From the NCBI GenBank assembly GCA_021825925.1, contig JAKAFP010000001.1:186001-250000 (forward strand): a DNA stretch of 64,000 bases. The letters run 5' to 3'. The position numbers and the translations under genes are program-made. This DNA comes from Chloroflexota bacterium (lineage in GTDB: Bacteria > Chloroflexota > Anaerolineae > Anaerolineales > Anaerolineaceae). The notes beneath the pieces were generated by a model, which ran no database searches, was not told where the DNA came from, and saw nothing but the letters and a program-made list of their open reading frames with translations. Positions 34,797 through 42,304 of the stretch are shown here, in pieces; position 1 is the stretch's first letter; each line of letters starts with the position of its first letter.

Positions 34797-35177
34797 ATGG
34801 CAAAGATTTTTATTACCGAACGCGATGTTGAAGATATGGCCAGGCGCGGTGAGCTTTCTCTAACTCTCAATGACGATGTAGTACTGACTGAACTGGCTTT
34901 TGAAAAAGCCGAAAGACTTGGCGTTGTTCTACTGCAGCCTCATCAACTTCCGCCGGCCGCTCCCATCAGGCCCTATCTGTCAGAGCCTGTGGTAAGTCAG
35001 TCTTCGGGGGGTAAATCGCCGTGCATGAGATGCAACCAGGAAAAGACAGGCCCTTCCGAAGAAGAGCTGCGCCAGCGCATCCGTGACTCGGTAAAAGCCA
35101 AACTGGGCAACCAGATAGACCCTGCCTTGCTTGAAACCATCATCACGCGTGTGCTCAATAACGTGGGGATCAAGTAA
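34797..35177 (+). CDS. Unrecognised microcompartment-locus protein with CxxC and terminal helix
   Basis: 126 residues, behind AGAGGAG. N-terminal ITERDVEDMARRGELSLTLN then VVLTELAFEKAERLGV resembles a short module seen at the start of other microcompartment proteins. A Pro-rich middle leads to SPCMRCNQEK, a CxxC pair that could bind metal, and then two helices, the last (IDPALLETIITRVLNNVGIK) looking like an encapsulation peptide. It might be a cargo scaffold or adaptor. No catalytic domain is visible. I do not know the family. Confidence 0.6.
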   Translation: MAKIFITERDVEDMARRGELSLTLNDDVVLTELAFEKAERLGVVLLQPHQLPPAAPIRPYLSEPVVSQSSGGKSPCMRCNQEKTGPSEEELRQRIRDSVKAKLGNQIDPALLETIITRVLNNVGIK

Positions 35178-35180
35178 GCC

Positions 35181-35501
35181 ATGTTATTGGGGCGGGTTGA
35201 AGGTACAGCGGTGTGCTCGGTGAAATATCCGGGCACTGAAGGATTGAAATTATTGATCGTTCAACCTTTGAACCGTCATCTTGAACCGGTTGGCGCGCTT
35301 CAGGTTGCTGCGGATGTCGTTCAGGCCGGTGCGGGCGATCTATGTCTGATGGTGAGATCTCGTGAAGCAGCGTTAGCCTTGCCAGGGATCAAGTTTGTCC
35401 CGGTTGACCTGGCTTTGGTGGGGATTGTGGATGAACTTTCGGTCCATCCAGACCGTGAATTTGATTATGTTTTAAAAAAGGGATTCAACCCTTATTCATG
35501 A
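35181..35501 (+). CDS. Microcompartment vertex protein (BMC-P), copy 2
   Basis: 106 residues. MLLGRVEGTAVCSVKYPGTEGLKLLIVQPL and VVQAGAGDLCLMVRSREAAL match EutN/CcmL, but the middle differs from copies 1 and 3, with a longer tail that ends FDYVLKKGFNPYS. It begins 3 nt after the preceding gene. Ribosome site weak, so translation may be coupled. Confidence 0.85.
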   Translation: MLLGRVEGTAVCSVKYPGTEGLKLLIVQPLNRHLEPVGALQVAADVVQAGAGDLCLMVRSREAALALPGIKFVPVDLALVGIVDELSVHPDREFDYVLKKGFNPYS

Positions 35502-35511
35502 GCGAGCTAGA

Positions 35512-35781
35512 ATGATTTTGGCCAAAGTGATCGGCACAGTGGTTACCACCATCAGCCACCAAGGTTTTAAAAACCGCAGGCTGTTGGTTGTTCAGCCGCT
35601 GGTCATGGAGGGGGAGAAGGCGGATGAAGATTTCGTGGCATTGGATGCCACACATGCCGGCATTGGCGACACAGTACTGATCAATCGGGAAGGCGGGGGA
35701 ACCAGACAGGTCATGAGAGATCCCGATGCCCCTGTCATCTCACTCATTGTCGGCATCGTTGATTCTGCAAGTATCGAGTAA
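35512..35781 (+). CDS. Microcompartment vertex protein (BMC-P), copy 3
   Basis: 89 residues. MILAKVIGTVVTTISHQGFKNRRLLVVQPL, then ALDATHAGIGDTVLINREGGGTRQV and VGIVDSASIE: a canonical compact EutN/CcmL. Last gene of the shell operon, followed within 30 bp by a 12-bp hairpin. Confidence 0.92.
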   Translation: MILAKVIGTVVTTISHQGFKNRRLLVVQPLVMEGEKADEDFVALDATHAGIGDTVLINREGGGTRQVMRDPDAPVISLIVGIVDSASIE

Positions 35782-35810
35782 TTATTAATCAATTTACATA
35801 TATAATTCTG

Positions 35811-35842
35811 GTAGGTGAGGTTAATGAACCTCACCTACATTT
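35811..35842 (+). terminator. Hairpin at the end of the microcompartment operon
   Basis: GTAGGTGAGGTT (35811-35822), loop AATG, AACCTCACCTAC (35827-35838). The stem is perfect but the T run is poor (ATTTATAC), so some read-through into the next gene is possible. Confidence 0.6.
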
Positions 35843-35867
35843 ATACAAAATGTTAAGGTGAGGCCGC

Positions 35868-37052
35868 ATGGATAAAAACGTAAATTCCCCGTTTTCCCAA
35901 GGCAAGATAGCCAATCTGACCTTGCGCAACCGCATCATCCGTTCAGGCTGCTTTGAGGGTATGTGCCAGGAGGGCAAGATCACGGATGCATTGATTGAGC
36001 ATCACCGGCGCGTGGCGGAAGGCGGGGTGGGCATGACCACTGTGGCTTACTGTTCAGTCAGCTACGACGGGCGCGCCTTTGGCCACGAAATGTGGATGCG
36101 GCCGGAACTGATCCCTGATCTCAAACGGCTGACCGAAGCGGTGCACAAAGAAGGGGCTGCAGCTTCCATCCAGATTGGGCACTGCGGATTCTTCTCCAAC
36201 CCGAAAGAAATCGGTAAACATCCGCTGGGTGCCTCGGTCAAGTTCTGCCTGTTCCGGCTTTCGATCTGTGAGGCCATGAATGAAGCGCAGATCGCCGAAA
36301 AGATCGAAGATTTTGGCAAGACGGCAGAACAGGTCAAGGCGGCGGGTTTTGACGCCGTCGAGATCCATGCCGGGCACGGATATTTGCTCAGCCAGTTCCT
36401 CTCACCCTGGACCAACCACCGCTCGAACCAATACGGCGGCTCGCTGGAGAACCGGCTGCGCTTTCCGCTGGCGGTCATCCGCCGGGTGCGCCAGGGGGTG
36501 GGCGAGGGGTTCCCGATCTTGATCAAAATGAATGTCAGTGACGGCATCCGTGGTGGGTTGGAAATTGATGAGGCGGTAGAAGTGGCAAAGGCATTCGAAG
36601 CGGCCGGAGCCAGTGCGCTGGTGGCCAGCTGTGGTTTTACAGCGAAGACTCCCATCTACATGATGCGTGGAAATGTTCCCGTCAAAGAAATGGCCGCCAA
36701 CCAGACCGATTGGCTGCTCAAACTGGGCATGAGTCTGTTTGGCTGGTTCATGGTGCAGCGCTACCGTTTTGACCGTTTATACTTGCTCAAAGAGGCCTTG
36801 CGCTTCAAAGACGCGGTAGGCATCCCCGTGATCTACATTGGTGGGGTGCTGCGCTTGGAAGACATCGAATACGTGCTCTCACGAGGATTCCAGTTTGTTG
36901 AAGTTGGACGCGCTACCGTCCGCGACCCTGATTTTGTGAAGAAGATGGAATCTGGCGAAGTGGTTGTGTCTGACTGCGACCAGTGCAACCGCTGCATCGC
37001 ATCCATGGATGCAGGCGGGGTATATTGTGTTACGGCCAGCGAGGGAAGATAG
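35868..37052 (+). CDS. Old-yellow-enzyme family NADH:flavin oxidoreductase
   Basis: 394 residues, AAGGTGAGG before the ATG. Flavin barrel with RNRIIRSGCFEGM at the start, HAGHGYLLSQFLSPWTNHR and NQYGGSLENRLRF in the middle, as in 2,4-dienoyl-CoA reductase and enoate reductases. The C-terminus ends CDQCNRCIASMDAGGVYC, a cysteine cluster like the 4Fe-4S site of the long family members, but the NAD(P)H/FAD domains that follow in those are missing. It likely takes electrons from a separate partner. It lies just after the shell operon; a link to it is possible but unproven. Confidence 0.83.
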   Translation: MDKNVNSPFSQGKIANLTLRNRIIRSGCFEGMCQEGKITDALIEHHRRVAEGGVGMTTVAYCSVSYDGRAFGHEMWMRPELIPDLKRLTEAVHKEGAAASIQIGHCGFFSNPKEIGKHPLGASVKFCLFRLSICEAMNEAQIAEKIEDFGKTAEQVKAAGFDAVEIHAGHGYLLSQFLSPWTNHRSNQYGGSLENRLRFPLAVIRRVRQGVGEGFPILIKMNVSDGIRGGLEIDEAVEVAKAFEAAGASALVASCGFTAKTPIYMMRGNVPVKEMAANQTDWLLKLGMSLFGWFMVQRYRFDRLYLLKEALRFKDAVGIPVIYIGGVLRLEDIEYVLSRGFQFVEVGRATVRDPDFVKKMESGEVVVSDCDQCNRCIASMDAGGVYCVTASEGR

Positions 37053-37076
37053 CCGTTAATCTATTTGCGTTTTACA

Positions 37077-37110
37077 ACAAATCCCGATATTTAAGTTCGG
37101 GATTTGTTTT
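37077..37110 (+). terminator. Terminator after the flavin oxidoreductase gene
   Basis: ACAAATCCCGA (37077-37087) pairs with TCGGGATTTGT (37097-37107), then TTT. Confidence 0.8.
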
Positions 37111-37176
37111 ATCTTTTGATGAAATACTATATAATCTTAATACTTCAAACTAATAACAGCGGTTGATGAGGACTAT

Positions 37177-37944
37177 TTGGACAGCATTGATGTGTTGCTT
37201 GTAGATGATGACGAAGTTATCGTTACCACCCTTGAGAGGTGTTTACGACGTGAAAACTTTACCGTTAAAACAGCCCACTCAGGCATGCAGGCACTGCAGT
37301 TACTGCGTCGGCAGGTTCCAAAGGTCATGCTGCTGGATGTGATGATGCCCGGCATGGATGGTTACGAAGTTTGCCGCGAAATCCGTGCGGATAAAAAACT
37401 GGCCGCGCTACCTGTCATCTTTCTCACCGCCAAAACCACTGAAGCAGACCACATCACAGGTTTTAAAGCCGGTGGTGATGATTACATCAACAAGCCTTTT
37501 AACAGCGAAGAACTGGTTTTACGCCTCAGGGCTATCATCAGACGCACCCAGGACCATAAAAAGACCAGCCGCAGGAACAAAGATGATTCTCGCGTTCATG
37601 AATCCAAATTGTTTGATCACAGCCGGGTTTCACAACCGATCATCGAACTTAAAGGGTTTCGCCTAAATATTCTTACTTTTGAATTGTTTTTGCCCAGCGG
37701 AAAGAAGCTGCTGCTGACGCCGATCCAATTCGATCTGCTTTTTAATTTTATGACCCATCCCGGCGATATCTTTTCACCTTCGGCATTGTTGAGTATCATT
37801 TGGGATTATCCTCCCGAAACGGGAAGTTCCGACCTGGTAAGGGTGCATATCAAGAATCTGCGCATGCGCATTGAAGAGGATCCGACTTGCCCGGCGTTTA
37901 TTGAGACAGTCCCTGGCTACGGGTACACCATTCGTCCAGAATAG
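37177..37944 (+). CDS. OmpR-type response regulator (orphan)
   Basis: 255 residues with a TTG start at 37177 (GAGGA 6 nt before). Receiver: DSIDVLLVDDDE acidic pair, LLDVMMPGMDG phosphoacceptor Asp, FLTAKT Thr and INKPF Lys. After a charged linker (about 125-155) a winged helix (about 160-253) ends SSDLVRVHIKNLRMRIE and GYGYTIRP. No histidine kinase is adjacent, so the partner is elsewhere. A terminator follows. Confidence 0.87.
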   Translation: MDSIDVLLVDDDEVIVTTLERCLRRENFTVKTAHSGMQALQLLRRQVPKVMLLDVMMPGMDGYEVCREIRADKKLAALPVIFLTAKTTEADHITGFKAGGDDYINKPFNSEELVLRLRAIIRRTQDHKKTSRRNKDDSRVHESKLFDHSRVSQPIIELKGFRLNILTFELFLPSGKKLLLTPIQFDLLFNFMTHPGDIFSPSALLSIIWDYPPETGSSDLVRVHIKNLRMRIEEDPTCPAFIETVPGYGYTIRPE

Positions 37945-37945
37945 C

Positions 37946-37979
37946 AAAAGAGGAAACCAAGCCGGTTTCCTCTTTTTTT
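37946..37979 (+). terminator. Terminator of the response regulator gene
   Basis: AAAAGAGGAAACC (37946-37958) pairs with GGTTTCCTCTTTT (37964-37976) with further T. It works in both directions. Confidence 0.87.
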
Positions 37980-37998
37980 GTGATATTTATTGGACAGA

Positions 37999-38397
37999 TT
38001 ATTTTTCGTCGCCCAGATCAGGTCTATCCACAGTGATGCTGAAGGACAAAATGACGACACCAGCGGCCAATGGGATGTACCAGAATGGGGTGTAGGTGTT
38101 CAAGATCGCCTCATTTGTGATCAGGTCCAGTCCGAGGATGGACATTTTGTTGTACATGAGAATCCCCAAAAGCACCATGATGATCGAAATTGCCACAAGG
38201 ATCCAACTTCTCACACTAAAAGGCGGAGCGCCTTTGGTCTGAGGCAAAACGGCACCCTTGGAGCGGCCATTCACTCTGCGGCGTTTCAAAGCGAATTCAC
38301 GATCATAGCGTTTTTTGCGGCCACGCAAAAAACCCATGCGCAGATAAAAGAACACCATGGATGCAAGAACAATGATCAACCCTAGCGAAATCTTCAT
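37999..38397 (-). CDS. Small integral membrane protein of unknown function
   Basis: 132 residues with three hydrophobic helices (about 3-20, 65-83, 104-122) and a very basic stretch between the first two (RGRKKRYDREFALKRRRVNGR), probably cytosolic. No known domain. It overlaps the upstream gene by 4 nt, so they are co-translated. Confidence 0.65.
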   Translation of the reverse strand: MKISLGLIIVLASMVFFYLRMGFLRGRKKRYDREFALKRRRVNGRSKGAVLPQTKGAPPFSVRSWILVAISIIMVLLGILMYNKMSILGLDLITNEAILNTYTPFWYIPLAAGVVILSFSITVDRPDLGDEK

Positions 38398-38900
38398 TTC
38401 TTTTTCTCCGGTTTTTTCTTTTCAAGTTTACTTCTAACCATTTTTTTGAAATCAGCTTTTGTCGGGTTGAGTCCAACCCCAATTTCGTGGTACAACGCCC
38501 GCGGAGAAAGCTCTCCAAAAGCGGTTTTATGTTGACTGGCACAGCCATCATATCGGGTGAGGACGTAAAAAGCGGTGTTTGGAATGCGCACCCAGGCAAA
38601 ACGTCTCTCAGGTCGGGCAACACAACCGTAAAAGATCGGATCGCCGTCTTCTTTGGGGGAGGGCAAGGTTATGTATACGATTTTCGTGTTGTTGTCATAA
38701 ACTTCAATTTCGTAGGACATACCAGCCGGTGAGACTCGTTTCTCTTCCACGAGGCTGTCACCTGTGTGGTTCCACCAAAACTTTAGAAAATCAACGCCGT
38801 CTTTTTCGAGGTATTTCATAAAACCAGCGGTCTGGCCATGGAAGAGCAACGGCATGGCTTCGTAAGTGAAATTGTAGGCTAAACTCTTGTCCTTTTCCAT
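38394..38900 (-). CDS. Hypothetical cytosolic protein
   Basis: 168 residues. No family recognised. Visible traits: KFWWNHTGDSL, VYITLPSPKEDGDPIFYGCVARP and FYVLTRYDGCASQHKTAFGEL near the middle, then a lysine-rich tail (SKLEKKKPEKKK). The regular alternation of polar and hydrophobic residues suggests a beta-rich fold. It sits between an NmrA-like gene and a small membrane protein gene, all on the minus strand. Confidence 0.6.
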   Translation of the reverse strand: MEKDKSLAYNFTYEAMPLLFHGQTAGFMKYLEKDGVDFLKFWWNHTGDSLVEEKRVSPAGMSYEIEVYDNNTKIVYITLPSPKEDGDPIFYGCVARPERRFAWVRIPNTAFYVLTRYDGCASQHKTAFGELSPRALYHEIGVGLNPTKADFKKMVRSKLEKKKPEKKK

Positions 38901-38923
38901 TGTTTCTTGACATCCTCCGGGTT

Positions 38924-39787
38924 TTAGTTTGAACTGCTGGCTAAATGCCTTTTGATAAAAGCTTCAAAAGTTGCTGCAGGTTGGTTCAACAAACGGGATA
39001 AAGTGTTGGGATTTCCAATTAGACCATGTTTTTCATAATACTCGAACATCATTAATAATGTATTAACCTGGTATTCAGAATTTCCGGTCTTTCTGGCGTT
39101 CTCAGCCCAGTTGCTTCGATCCACAACCCTGGCTGTTACACTTCTGCCTAAGATTTTCGAAAAGGCAGCGGCAACCTCATCCTGTGAAAGGGGTTGAGGT
39201 CCGGCCAATTCGTAAATGGAATTTTCATGTCCCTGTCGTGATAAAACGAGGGCTGCGGCCGCGGCCACATCCATGAGATCAACGATGCTGATCCTTGCAC
39301 TGGCGGCGTAGGGGACGGGATAAACACCTGTTTCGGTAATGCTTTTCCAATTTGCGAGGATATTTTGCATATAGGCGCAGGGTTGAAGAATGGTAAAGTC
39401 CAACCTGGATTCAAATATGGCTTCTTCCATGCGCATTTTTTGCCAATGGTGCGGCATGGCTTCGATCTGGGGGTGCAAAACAGAGTGATAGACGAAATGT
39501 TTGAGGTTCTCTTTCTTTGCAATTTCAAGCAGAGTCTTGCCGATTTGAACCTCATCGGGGGTGACATTAGGACAAATATAATAAAGGCGGTCACAGCCTT
39601 TAATGGCCGTGATAAGTGAACTTTGGTCGCGTAAATCCCCGATAACGGCTTCGGCAGCACCAAGGTTCACCAATTCAGAGGCCTGCTCAGCGCTGCGAAC
39701 CAGCACACGTGTTAGGGTTCCACGCTGTTTCAGCGCGGAGAGTATGGCTTTTCCTGTTTTTCCAGAGGCACCGGTCAATAAGATCAT
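38924..39787 (-). CDS. NmrA-like NAD(P)-binding protein (atypical SDR)
   Basis: 287 residues. MILLTGASGKTGKAILSAL is the Rossmann glycine motif; VIGDLRDQSSL and LKHFVYHSVL follow the NmrA/QOR2-like pattern, and DVAAAAALVLSRQGHENSIYELAGPQPLS is the usual C-terminal segment. The catalytic YxxxK of classical SDRs is not present in standard form, so it may act as an NADP-dependent redox sensor or quinone reductase. Confidence 0.82.
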   Translation of the reverse strand: MILLTGASGKTGKAILSALKQRGTLTRVLVRSAEQASELVNLGAAEAVIGDLRDQSSLITAIKGCDRLYYICPNVTPDEVQIGKTLLEIAKKENLKHFVYHSVLHPQIEAMPHHWQKMRMEEAIFESRLDFTILQPCAYMQNILANWKSITETGVYPVPYAASARISIVDLMDVAAAAALVLSRQGHENSIYELAGPQPLSQDEVAAAFSKILGRSVTARVVDRSNWAENARKTGNSEYQVNTLLMMFEYYEKHGLIGNPNTLSRLLNQPAATFEAFIKRHLASSSN

Positions 39788-39833
39788 GAGCGTCTCACCG
39801 AATTACTTGCGATTATATCTTACCAAGATTGAA

Positions 39834-39871
39834 AAAGGCTCCCCGATGTTTTGAAATGTCGGGGAGCCTTT
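39834..39871 (-). terminator. Terminator between convergent or tandem minus-strand genes
   Basis: AAAGGCTCCCCGA (39834-39846) pairs with TCGGGGAGCCTTT (39859-39871), with A/T flanks. It ends the permease transcript. Confidence 0.85.
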
Positions 39872-39931
39872 GCGATTCCTGAAGAGTGATCCGTTAGTTC
39901 AGATCAATCTTACCCGGATTCAAATCTTCAA

Positions 39932-41359
39932 TTACTCCAAAACTTCAGTTGAACGAACCACTGGGGGTTTGAAGGCAACGAAGATCAGGTTGACAAGGAT
40001 ACCGAAGACAGCGGCGGTAGCGATGGGGGGCCAACCGTAGGGGAAGATCTTGAGCAGCAGAGGAATGGGCAGACCATTGGGGTAGCCGATATTTCCGCCG
40101 ATGCCGACGATCAGGATCATGGCGCCGATGGCAAGTTTACCGGGATCATAGAGGTCAACTTTTTCAGCGATCATGAGGGCAATACCCTGCATACCAATGA
40201 CACCGTACAGATAGATGGCGAGGCCACCGACAACAGCGGTCGGGAGGCTGTTCACGGCATCTTTCAATGGGCCGATGAAGCCCAAGAGGATGGCGATGGC
40301 GCCAGCGGTGATCAAAACGGTACCGGAGTAGTTGCGGGTGATGACCATGAGGGAGTTGTTCTCACCATAGTTGGTGCCGGCGGTGGAGCCGAACAAACCA
40401 TTGATCAAGTCATCCAAACCATCGAGCATCAGGTTCAAACCAACGAATTTGCTTAAACCAACTTTTTCGCGGCCAAGTTCGGTGGCCAAGTGGTCAACAT
40501 ACAAGCTGATCTGATACAAGTGAGCGGTGGATTCCGGGATGGTCGCGATGGCCATAACACCGACGCTGAAGAGGACGGTGACGGTCAAAGGATTGCCAAA
40601 ATCGGGGAAGGTGAGTCTTGGAACAATGAACCAAGCGGACTGGCCGATGGAGGCGAAATTAACCAAGCCCAAGGGGATGGCGACAAGATAGCCAACGATA
40701 CCGGCGAGAAGGATTGGGAGCATTCCGAGGAAGCCCTTGCCCTGAAGATAAACAGAGAAAAGAACAGCTGCCAAGAAGGTTACGATTGCAGCCAACCACC
40801 ATTTAAGGGTGATAGCGGGGGTGGCAACGGGATCAACACCGCAGCAGGTACCAGAAGCCATGGTCAAAGCGGTATAGCCGAGGCCGATACCGATTACGCA
40901 GGCGACTGAGCCGGTGATGATTGGGGGCAGGATTTTGTCGAGGCCTTTTTTACCACCAGTGACGCGGATGAGCAAACCGATGAGAATGTTGATACAACCA
41001 GTGGCGATGAAACCGGCTTGAACAACAGCGATGGTTTCAGGTTTGGCAACGACGCCGAATCCGATACCAGGTTCCATAACATTCATTACGGTGGCGACTG
41101 CAGCGATGTAGCTGAAGCTTGAACCGTAGTACAACGGGATGTAGTTACCCATTGAGATCTTGGCGCCAAGCAAAGCAACGATGGTGCCAAAGCCAGTGAC
41201 TGCCAAAACGGTGGAAACATCAAAGTGCATGAGTATGGCGCACAACACGGTCGCGGGGAACATGGTGAGAACGTGTTGGAAACCAAGCAAAACCATCTTG
41301 CCGAATGGTGGGGTATCTTGTGGTAAATAGCCCATCACTTTTGGAGTAGTAGTTGCCAT
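39932..41359 (-). CDS. NCS2 nucleobase permease (UraA-like signature)
   Basis: 475 residues from ATG 41359, which has GGAAGGAAA upstream; another ATG six codons earlier sits on top of that site. About 12-14 membrane helices. IPESTAHLYQ in helix 8 and STAGTNYGENNSLMVITRNY in helix 10 are the substrate-contact motifs of the NCS2 family. TNYGEN is close to the NTTYGEN of uracil carriers, whereas xanthine and urate carriers usually read TxFSQN, so a pyrimidine is at least as likely as a purine. It is the last gene of the minus-strand N-heterocycle cluster and has a long leader of its own. Confidence 0.85.
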   Translation of the reverse strand: MATTTPKVMGYLPQDTPPFGKMVLLGFQHVLTMFPATVLCAILMHFDVSTVLAVTGFGTIVALLGAKISMGNYIPLYYGSSFSYIAAVATVMNVMEPGIGFGVVAKPETIAVVQAGFIATGCINILIGLLIRVTGGKKGLDKILPPIITGSVACVIGIGLGYTALTMASGTCCGVDPVATPAITLKWWLAAIVTFLAAVLFSVYLQGKGFLGMLPILLAGIVGYLVAIPLGLVNFASIGQSAWFIVPRLTFPDFGNPLTVTVLFSVGVMAIATIPESTAHLYQISLYVDHLATELGREKVGLSKFVGLNLMLDGLDDLINGLFGSTAGTNYGENNSLMVITRNYSGTVLITAGAIAILLGFIGPLKDAVNSLPTAVVGGLAIYLYGVIGMQGIALMIAEKVDLYDPGKLAIGAMILIVGIGGNIGYPNGLPIPLLLKIFPYGWPPIATAAVFGILVNLIFVAFKPPVVRSTEVLE

Positions 41360-41603
41360 AGGTTTTTTTCCTTCCATCCTTTGAATAAGATTTTGGATAT
41401 GTAAAGATGCAAATTGTGTTACCTGGTTTGAGCATTTACCTTCTTTTCGCTAGGTATCAGCCCTCCCCTCCAGAGCGGCGACAATCCTTTCCCGATAAGC
41501 ACCTCCTGATTACAACCTTTATTCCATCTTGATACTTAATGATACATCAATTGTCAAGATGGGTTATAGGGAGGATTGCTCCTCCCCTAATAACCAAATA
41601 TAA
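41360..41603 (-). promoter_or_regulatory. Promoter and long leader of the permease gene
   Basis: On the minus strand, TTGACA (41555-41550) and TATCAA (41532-41527) are 17 bp apart. This gives a leader of about 160 nt before the permease ATG. The leader holds G-rich blocks (ATCAGGAGGTGC, CTCTGGAGGGGAGGGCTGATACC) that could fold. I compared it by memory with purine, TPP, ykkC and other riboswitch cores and found no match. A structured regulatory leader is possible, not shown. Confidence 0.4.
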
Positions 41604-41804
41604 CTATTTGTTGGCTTTAAAGACCAGTGAAATGATCAACAGGATCAGAGCTACGGGGACAACATAAAGCAGCATTCTGATTTCTGTCACTTTAAGTAAA
41701 CCCTTCCAACCCTTAACAGGTTCGATTTCGGGCTCAACAAATTCTGCTTCCATCTCTTCAATGGTCTTTACTTTTTCTTCTTTCTTTTCTACTTCTGCTG
41801 ACAT
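41604..41804 (-). CDS. Small tail-anchored membrane protein
   Basis: 66 residues. The first 35 are acidic and charged (MSAEVEKKEEKVKTIEEMEAE and on), the end is one membrane helix (MLLYVVPVALILLIISLVF) with KANK after it. GGAGGAAAG precedes the ATG, and it overlaps the CoxG-like gene by 16 nt. It may tether the hydroxylase or its maturation factor to the membrane. No family recognised. Confidence 0.72.
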   Translation of the reverse strand: MSAEVEKKEEKVKTIEEMEAEFVEPEIEPVKGWKGLLKVTEIRMLLYVVPVALILLIISLVFKANK

Positions 41805-42244
41805 CTTTCCTCCAGGGTTTTTTGTAATTTTTCACATCCGGACTTAATCATTGATTTTGCGACGCTGTCAATCATACGCTGACCGACACTCGCGAGCGTT
41901 CCACCAATATTCACATCGCCGGAGTAATTCAATCTGGTTTGGTTATTACCGAGGTCTGTAAACTTCACATGACCCACCCCTTTGGCAAAACCGGCTTTCC
42001 CTTTACCTTCAATATTCAAGGTGCAACTTTCGGGCGGATTAATATCGGATAGCGATAAAACGCCTTCGAATGCTGCTGAGATTGGTCCAATTCGAAGGAA
42101 AATTGCGCCTTCGTAATGGGTTTCATCAACCTGTACCATCTTTTGCATACCTGGTACGGCTGTGGCTAACGCGTTCGGGTCGTTGAACATATCATAGACT
42201 GCTTGTTGTGGACCGTTGAACACATACTCGCCTTCGACATTCAT
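41789..42244 (-). CDS. CoxG-like SRPBCC protein
   Basis: 151 residues, helix-grip fold: MNVEGEYVFNGPQQAVYDMFNDPNAL at the start, VPGMQKM, GKGKAGFAKGVGHVKFTDL, and TLASVGQRMIDSVAKSMI at the end, as in CoxG of CO dehydrogenase clusters, where it anchors the enzyme to the membrane. AAGGAGG lies before the ATG. It sits directly after the molybdenum subunit gene. Together with the next small membrane protein it suggests membrane attachment of this hydroxylase. Confidence 0.85.
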   Translation of the reverse strand: MNVEGEYVFNGPQQAVYDMFNDPNALATAVPGMQKMVQVDETHYEGAIFLRIGPISAAFEGVLSLSDINPPESCTLNIEGKGKAGFAKGVGHVKFTDLGNNQTRLNYSGDVNIGGTLASVGQRMIDSVAKSMIKSGCEKLQKTLEERCQQK

Positions 42245-42304
42245 TTGGGCCTCCTTTTTTATAGTTTTTGTTGCTTGTAATTCAAAGGTGATGGTTTACC
42301 TGAT

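Noticed and set aside
41360..41555. Purine or TPP riboswitch before the permease
   Set aside because: The conserved core sequences of these classes are not present; left as an unknown leader.
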